The notes under the pieces are model-generated. The model was not told where the DNA came from. It made no database searches and saw only the letters and a program-made list of their open reading frames with translations. A DNA stretch of 64,000 bases from Rhytidiadelphus loreus (taxonomy: Eukaryota; Streptophyta; Bryopsida; Hypnales; Hylocomiaceae). Every line of letters begins with the position of its first letter. Positions within the stretch are counted from its first letter, which is position 1. This document shows positions 56,542 through 64,000 of the stretch, in pieces. The DNA lies in NCBI GenBank assembly GCA_947034895.1, contig OX344763.1, forward strand, positions 78,015,093 to 78,079,092. The letters run 5' to 3'. Both the position numbers and the translations under genes were made by a program.

Positions 56542-59017
56542 TTGGAAGGGAAGGCAAAAGAAAAAAAAGGGCATCAGAGTAGAAAAAAAGGAACCAAGAA
56601 CCACGTACTAAGACATCTCCTTGGCAGAAATTGAATGTCACCTGCAATTCCAAATCCACAAGAAAAATAATAGACTGTGAGTGCAAGCTTCCCGACAATG
56701 GACATTCCACTTGTACTTGGTGTACTAGTACTAGAAGTTCATTTTGTACTACTACTAGTATGATAAGGTCTAACTCAATATACTTTAAAACATACATCTA
56801 CAGTTTTCGTACTCTAATTGTTCCCTGAGGATTGACTAGTACTAAAGTAAGTACAAATACTACAGACATTACAATAATGTAGTTCAAGAACTGTGGACTT
56901 TGAACCTCTGTTACAATTCATACCATATTTACTATTGGAAGCATATAATGGTAGTACAACAACGTATGAACATTCCTTTCACTCACTATTATCAGTACAA
57001 ATGCAATTGTCCTACTACAAACACTACGAACACTACAATTTTAGAATTGATGGTATTCCAGCAATTCTAAATCCTAATACAAACACTACGAACACTACAA
57101 TTTCAGATTTGAATGTTTTCTAACCATTCTGAATCCTAATACAAACACTACAAACATTGCAATTAATTGAATGTATTACAACAATTTTGAATGTTGAACT
57201 TCAGTTACAATTAGTACATTCCTTTTGTTGGAACCACTGGATGATAGTGTAGCACTCTAAGAACATTCTTTTCATTCACTACTACGATACAAATGACGTA
57301 GTCACAATACAACAAGTATCCCACATATGAAACTAGTACATGAACCAATACAAAAATTGACGACGTATAAGGAGATGAGGGAACTGACATAGTGGTTATA
57401 GATACTACGTCCCAAACCTTACCTCCACTCCTGCCAATGTACAGTGAATAAGCACTTGAAAGTATACGCTTTGATCATCCTACATTCAAGCTCACTCAAG
57501 TTCAATGCAATGAATGACTACAATGGGTATAGCATAGCACCCTAAAAATTAATGCAATAGGTAAGTTGAAATTTAAGTGAAATGAAACTAATAGGAATTG
57601 CGTATACAAACCTTTACATACTCTGATTAACGGACTCAGGCATGACTGTAGGGTCTTCAGTCGCCATTGCTCGCTCAAACAGTGCCTCGTTGCTTTTGAC
57701 AACAGTAGTAGTAGACATGTGTCTAGGACTACAAAGTCCTAGGTAGTACGCAATGTTGCCTTACTGGGACCTTGGTGTTTCTGAAACATACGATCCTTCT
57801 GTTGAAGTAACCAAAGAATCAAACTCTCTAGTACTACAAAATGGGAAGTAAGCCGTGATGCATTGTTGAACTAGTCTAGTGGTACGAAATGGAAAGTAAT
57901 CCGTGATGCATTGTTGAACAAGTGTACAATTACGGCTAGACATCTCCACACCGCAAATTCAACTACTAAAAGATTGCAAATAAGAAGCCAAACTCAAGTA
58001 CAAGACTAGAAATGAAAAGGCAAATACCGAAGCGAATGACGTATCTAAAGCAGCGACGACGGTGAGTCGGAAACGAGAAGGCGAACACCAGTTAGTGGTG
58101 AGTAGGAAGCAAGAAGGCACATGGGGCGTGGTGAGGGCTCGGTTTGCCTTCCCACACCTGAGGCGGGACCCACCGACCTCGCTCCAACTCAGACGGCCTG
58201 AAGCTGCGGGTTTTTTTCACCCGCCCTATTTGCACGCCACCTGGTTTCGATGTGCGAAGGTAATTTGCATTTCCCATGTCAGCCCAGAATCCGGAATGAC
58301 GCTGTGTTTCCTTTGTAACTTTACTAAGCAGAACTCAAATAAATGGGAGCTTTGCTGGTTGGAGTTTGGAAGAGTGGTTTTGAGTTCAGTTTTGAGCCCT
58401 GTGCTCTGTGCTACAAGAAGATAGAAACTAAGGAAGAGAGACGCAGTGAGGAGTCTTCTGAGAAGGCCAAGTTTAGTATGCAGGGTTTCACCTTTGTCAA
58501 ATTTGTGGAAAGAGTACAAAACTGTAGATGAAGAGTTAGACAGGATCGTAAGTTGAATTGGAAACGAGTGAATATTACTTTGGACGTCCTCCACTGTACG
58601 TGATCAGCCAGATTAGGAGTTGCAATGGTAGATTCAACAAATAGACAATAATAACGAGTACAGTTGTATACAAAGAGTATAGAATTGTGTAAAATGTATG
58701 GAATTGCATAAAACATATCTCTTAGTATTTAAAAAAAAACAGTTGTGCATAGTTTCCACACCATGCAAAGAAAAATTCAATGCACTGGTGGACACCACAA
58801 TCCTACCTATTGAATTGATTTATTCCGTGTCTTTTCCATCGCATTTGGTTTAAAAAGCACATAGACATGAACAACAATTAAGCTTTGGAGTTGCAACCTT
58901 AGACTCAGCGGACAGACCCAAATAATCAAGTACACAATTTTACAAAGCATATAAATTTATAAAAAATGTAAGGAATTGTATACAAAGTATTTCTAAGTAC
59001 TTATAGAAGTAAAGTCA
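56542..59017. other. Non-coding with frequent GTAC motifs
   Basis: No supported gene. AATCCTAATACAAACACTAC-type phrases recur at 57010-57160. TAGTACTA, TTGTAC and GTACAA motifs are frequent from 56700 to 57400. Frames at 58062-58424 and 58226-58594 overlap on opposite strands and show no domain. Confidence 0.4.
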
Positions 59018-62000
59018 CTAGTCCTCTTCCTCCATGAACCGATGTAATCCGGCTCTGATAGTAGCAAGATTGTCGTCACTTATGTCATAAATAACCTCCC
59101 CACCTTTCCGCCTACTTGGCTTCGGAATCATAACAAATTTTCTATGCACCACAAGGTGTGCATCAATATGGGTTGGTTGTGAATTGCCTAGATGAACATA
59201 CCCATTGTTCCACTTTTGATAGTAAGTACCCCGTATGATGAAGTCACCAACTTCAAACTCCAGGCCCCAAGCACATTTGAATCCATGTTCTACCTCATAC
59301 TTTCTCCTAGTACACTGTAAAATATAGACCTCCACTCCTTCGCTATTGCCTTCTGTAGAAGGGACAACAAAGTTGTCACCTGGCCGAATGAGATCGCCAA
59401 ATGCCTCGTCTTCCACGCCCTCCTCCCAATCTTCACCATCTGCAGCGTTGTGGTCCGTCATATGGTCAACAACTAGTTGGAGATCGTATGGCTTCAACTT
59501 TACCAAATCCCAGTTCTCAACATGAGACTTGTTAACGCAGTTGATGAAATTGCCGTCAATGCAATCAACACAGAAGCACGATAATTTATGCACAAAAAGT
59601 TGCGTTGGACCCTCAACAACAAAAGAGTAAATTGAATGCAAGGCCTGGGAGCCTGAGACAGTCTTGCAATGGTAACTGCGCTCTCTTGTGGTGTCCTTCG
59701 GTATTTCCCAGAAGTATTTTTGAACCTCTTTGATGCCAATCTTTTCGAAGTTTGTATCCACAATCCTTCCCATAGTCTCATTCAAAAACGCCATTGCATC
59801 GTGGGCGTTTTGCATCCTCCTCCAAGTATTGTGCAATTGGGATTGCCTTAGAGCGCGCTTCACGACAACACCAACTCCGTCCCACTCTCCCTTCTTGTGA
59901 CCCGTTCCAAAAAAATTCCAGTTCATAGTGCATCCATTTGTTAGGCTGGGATATCTGGCTACAAAATAAAATGGTCGGGCACCTTTGAACTGCCCCGCAC
60001 AGCCGTCGGACCAAACGACATGGTGCTTCAGTCGAATTCCTGTCAATGCAATCTACAAATATCAATACACTCCGTAACATTTACAAATGTTATACAAAAT
60101 CTGTACAGAGCAGAACTTTTACATTACACACGCATCATAGTCAAAGAGTTCCGTGCCACCCACAATTAACTATTACATGTAAGAACTACGCATGTAGAGC
60201 AAATGAAAAAGCGATATGGTCAATGCAAAACTTGGGGCAATGTTAAGCGTACCTTGAGACTCTAGCCATCGCCAGTGTTGCATCAAGCAATGCTGTACAA
60301 AAAAGGAATCATGCTTTTCATCATCAGTTATGTAGAAGTGAAATTCCTTCACCATAACTCCGTCTGGTTTAAAGCGATATGTGATGTGGACAAGGATATT
60401 GATATGTGTGAAGCACCAATATATGCTCTGGATCTGATTTTGAATCTCAAAAGTGTAGTCCTCAGCGAAATCAATGTGTGAAAAAATCACATCTTTGCCC
60501 AAACTCTGCATAGCACGTTTGCAGTGGTTGTCCTACCACCTCGCAACGAAGTTGTGCTTCACGAACTGGGGCAGTTTGGACTTAAAGTATTCAAAGAACA
60601 CTTGTGGAGAGGTCTCTTTGTATACCTCGACAATCCTCTTTCGGGGCTTTCCATCCCATGTCACCCCAATGATTTCATTTTCAAAACACTTCCAACTGAC
60701 ATTTGAAGACGATGATAACTCAAGTGCGCAAATCGGAAGCTTTGAAATACCACAATTTCCTCATGTACCCATGACACATTGCAAAGCATGCTACTCTTCG
60801 TCCTCAGGCTTAGGGCAAACAACTTGTTGCCACAACGCTGTTGTGCCTGCATATGTCTTCAGATGCGCTTGACACTTTGCTTCTTCTTCCAGTCGAAAGA
60901 GGCAGACATCACACATGCATTGACAATTCTCAATGAAGTGGATTCCTTTTGTGCCATCCCAAATCCGATTGAACCCCTTCCTGAGCATGTCGATCTCCAC
61001 GTGGTATCTACAATAGCAGATGTTCCTCTTGTTGCATGCTTTAACAAAGTAAGGCTTCAGTTTTTCAAAGGCTCTCTGTTTGATTGGCACGTCCGGGTGC
61101 ACCACCTTAAATCGCTGGTAGAATGCGGCCTACAAGAATGCAAATGTTTTTGAGAAAGCAAAGCAGGTAATACAAAAGAGGTAATGAAAAGTACAAAGGT
61201 TGTTCAAAAAGTAACCTAGATCGTAATACCCAGTAGAATACATCAAGTACAAACCTCCAACAAAGTAGATCACCCGACAGCAAAGGCTTTCTGATTACTC
61301 AAATGTGAGACCCCATGGTACCCTTCGTACATGATGTACAGTTACTAAGACAATATGTATCTGCAACATTGTAATCAACGTATTCTAGAGTACACATTCT
61401 AACCATCAGAGAAAAGGGAGATACAACAAGGTGTGTAGCATACATGATGGATGGAAACAATGTTTAGGATAGTATATTTGACAATGCAACGATTGTACAT
61501 GGGGCTACAACACTGCAGTCAAATCAATTTGTACCTGACTTTCGAGCAAATAATGAGTGCAATGTTTGTCATAAGTATTCGGACTAATCCACTTCTGTAC
61601 AATTTCCTTCCTGTTGGGACTTACACGGGTCTCTTCTGTCCACCACTTTGTAACGAGGTCTTTAATCTCACTAGACAATCCTGACCTCTTTCTACGTCTT
61701 ATAAGTACAAAAGGTGAACCTTGCAATCTTACAGTATTGCAACGGGTTATAGCCACCCTCAAATTAGATGGGTGAACTTTCAAAACCTGTGACAAAGCTT
61801 TTGTGCTTGTAATTCGAGTATAGACAACCGCATCCAGGAGAACAGCCTTTCTAGCGAGCATATCTGCCGATTGGACATCCTTGACAACATCTAACTCCAA
61901 TTGATAGTTTTTTAGGAATTCAAATTGAGCCTTGGCATCTTGACCCCGAGGATAATATACTCAGGAAGAAAAGGAGAAACACTCTCATCCTCCAAAAATC

Positions 62001-62310
62001 GTTCCATAATTTTTAATCTAAACAATGCCTTCGGACAACCTTGCATCTTCATTGTGAAGAAATCCACAATTTCGGACAAAACCTCCACAAGTTGTCGAGA
62101 AGACATCTCCTTTCCAACTTCCAACTCATCCTACATAGCAAGTAACCTTACTGCTTTTTCTCTCTCCCTCAACAACTCTCTACGTTTACGTTGCCTTTCT
62201 GCATCCCCGTCTCTTAGATTGTCCCTCACCGCATTGTAATCCTCCACCCTTCCACGAGGTCCCTTCCTCTTAAACCCAGCACGTTGCTCTCCAAGTCTTT
62301 TATTCGCCAT
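59018..62310 (-). pseudogene. Multi-exon DDE-like transposase-related gene with four in-frame stops
   Basis: ATG at 62310 opens a basic N terminus (MANKRLGEQRAGFKRKGPRG, then RQRKRRELLREREKAVRLL). Exons about 62310-61963, 61963-61535, 61129-60253 and 60039-59018 follow, with GT-AG junctions at 61535/61129 (phase 0) and 60253/60039 (phase 1), ending in TAG. The third exon has Cys/His-rich motifs (CQCMCDVC, CGISKLPICALE). The last exon holds VVWSDGCAGQFKGARPFYF and FFGTGHKKGEWDGVGVVVKRAL, the D.G..GQFK ... GHxKGexDG signature of a widespread RNase-H-like transposase family. Stops: TAG 62131-62133, TAG 60791-60793, TGA 60761-60763 and TAG 60533-60535. Most sit where Gln or Trp would be expected, and I saw no frameshift. 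An exon copy exists at 38686-39108. Confidence 0.75.
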
Positions 62311-62736
62311 TACAAGAAATTGTCACGCAAACCTTTACAAAAGAATCCAAAACTAACTGAAACAATGGAAAACAGTGAAGAATCAAAGCATTCCAGGCGA
62401 CTATCTGAGACGCCGGAGTTCATGGTTCCGTTGCCCAAGTTCATGGGTCCTTTGTCAGGGTACCAGAGAAAATGCCGGTGTACTAGGCGTACCAAGTTTG
62501 TACTGTTCGCACTTGTTTGTACATCGGGCCAAGAGGATAATGTAGTTTGCGATCATTCAAGCAAGTACTATAATGTATGAAACTGTGAACGGAGAGTTTG
62601 GAGAACCGTAAGTTGAATTGAAACCAAAGTTTCAAAATTATCTATAGGTTCCAAACCTGAATTTCATTGATGAACAAAAAGAAGTAAAACCTCCTGGAAT
62701 TGAACTAAATTGATCTCAAGTAACACTCACCCTCCT
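62311..62736. other. 5' region of the DDE-like gene
   Basis: No separate gene supported. TTTGTACTG and TTTGTACATCG motifs occur at about 62497-62525. Confidence 0.35.
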
Positions 62737-63031
62737 CTACCTGTTTGAAACTTTGAAACTCTGAATTCCTAAAACCCATAACCTCCTTCTCACATTCTTG
62801 CCAACTACGGTACAGTCATGGGTGATAGCCACGTCTAATAGCGTAAATTTGTTCGTGTTCACTACACGCGCCGATGAAGAAATTTCATTGTGAATCTCAC
62901 CCTCCGGGTTAGCTTTTTCTTCCATTATGTGAAGATGGGTTGAACCTTGCATTTTGGCAAATTGTCCAAGGCAGAAATCAAAGACTCGTTGAAGAACTTT
63001 CAAGAACAAAGCTAGCATCAAAATCTCCACC
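62737..63031 (-). CDS. Possible exon of unknown function
   Basis: After a good acceptor (CCTTGTAG then GTGGAG) a minus-strand frame of about 98 codons runs VEILMLALFLKVLQRVFDF, MQGSTHLHIMEEKANPEGE, FTLLDVAITHDCTVVG and KNVRRRLWVLG to a TAG. The composition looks coding, but no family is recognised and no start is visible. It lies 5' of the DDE-like gene on the same strand and may belong to the same element. Confidence 0.3.
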
Positions 63032-64000
63032 TACAAGGCAACCAAACATCCAATTAGTAATTAATTGCATCTTTGAATCTTATAACTACTTGATTCACGT
63101 TCTTTGAATACTCACCACATTCATGTTTGCGATCTGTGCTATCAACTGGATCTATCTCTCACTTCAACGTCGAAATACGATATTCTAATCCTATTCCGTG
63201 GTTTTCTGGCCCTCCGATCGGCTGCGAGTTTCCAGAGTGTTCTTAGCTTGCACAACAGGTTTCCCATAGTGTTCCCAGCTTTTGCAGCAACTGCTTGACG
63301 TGGCCAAGCGACGTCATTTTTTTTTAAATAAAAAGAAATGCTTCTTTGCTTTGCGTGTTCTCGGGCTCTGAACATACTTTGAGGCAATAATTTTTTGTGT
63401 TACAGGATGCAAGTATTTTATACACTTCAAATTCATGACCTAAACAAATGTCTACCTATAAACTAAATAAATAATTGTCAATGTTTTCTTTGTACAAGAC
63501 GGTATGCAATGTACTAATTGGTACATAAAGCCAATTTTAGTTGTAGAAATATCGGAGTGCATAGTAATTCAATGGTGCTAGATCATTGAATTCCAACTTG
63601 TGCTTACTAAAATAGGAAAAAAGTTAGGACTCCGGTACATTCAGTTTCATTGGATCTTCTCAAAAATACCTTGTATTAACATGATGTAAAAAAAGGCTAA
63701 CCAGTAATGACACAAAGCACCAAACACACTCATAACAATACGCATCATGACATTTTTAAGCAATTCTAAATCACACACTGATTACAAATGTACACATCGG
63801 TACATTATGTATTATACAAGGTAAATACATACCAATGGTTTATAGAGCAGCTGTCAGCTTAGTGTTTTCACTAAACCCTCAAGTTTTCCGTTTTTCCTGA
63901 AGCTTTCTCCTTGCATCCACTTCGCAATGGCACAAGTCAAAACGGCTCCCTGGGTCCGGTGGTCGAGGAAATTGACATTGGAAGTGCGGTAGGGCATTGA
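63032..64000. other. No supported gene
   Basis: Short overlapping frames on both strands around 63104-63387 show no domain. TTTGTACAAG, AATGTACTAATTGGTACAT and AATGTACACATCGGTACAT (63490-63530, 63785-63805) continue the GTAC-rich pattern. Confidence 0.35.

Overview
This window looks like nuclear DNA from a streptophyte, most likely a seedless land plant or a close algal relative. The evidence is spliced genes with GT-AG introns, a plant-type interstitial telomere tract (CCCTAAA x4), a SUVR-like SET protein, B3-like domains and hAT-like transposons with 8-bp target duplications. No rRNA, tRNA gene, CRISPR array or bacterial operon is visible. Genus and species cannot be read from the sequence. 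Nearly all recognisable coding sequence belongs to, or is embedded in, mobile elements, and most frames carry in-frame stops.

Layout. 0-2.8 kb: a partial polar ORF, the right end of a hAT-like element (GC-rich CGCAGTCGCCC array plus terminus) and a RING-finger frame broken by one TAG. 2.7-5.2 kb: AT-rich DNA, then a CGTCC-rich array ending in a hAT-like terminus that interrupts a minus-strand pseudogene (5.2-7.3 kb) with a ParB/DGQHR-like motif. 7.4-14 kb: mostly non-coding DNA with tandem duplications and a decayed B3 frame. 14.5-26.5 kb (minus): a long multi-exon gene, paralogous to the 5.2-7.3 kb copy, that runs from the ParB/DGQHR-like region to an FCP1-like HAD phosphatase domain. A complete 5.27-kb hAT-like element (17140-22405) sits inside one exon, and the reading frame resumes across the target duplication. 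26.5-34.9 kb: non-coding, with clusters of a 21-bp palindrome at both ends. 35.0-37.8 kb (plus): a DUF7869-like, probably transposase-related gene with one in-frame TGA. 38.7-41 kb: relic exons. 41.4-44.5 kb: low-complexity and duplicated DNA. 44.5-50.05 kb (plus): a coiled-coil/RING frame with seven stops, then a SUVR-type pre-SET/SET/post-SET gene with one TGA. 50.9-56.5 kb: a second complete hAT-like element with a perfect 8-bp duplication and no coding capacity. 59.0-62.3 kb (minus): a DDE-like multi-exon gene with four in-frame stops, whose exon also occurs as a relic at 38.7 kb.

The most interesting structure is a set of 21-bp quasi-palindromes, TTTAG-NN-CG-N3-CG-NN-CTAAA, found in introns and 5' regions of the ParB/DGQHR-like genes and directly upstream of the DUF7869-like gene. 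The 14.5-35 kb locus uses arm dinucleotide GT/AC. The 5.2-7.7 kb paralog uses CG/CG, including a site in the matching intron. This looks like element-specific cis sites that co-evolve with their own protein. A ParB-like protein with its own recognition sites inside a giant plant transposon is my working hypothesis; it is not proven.
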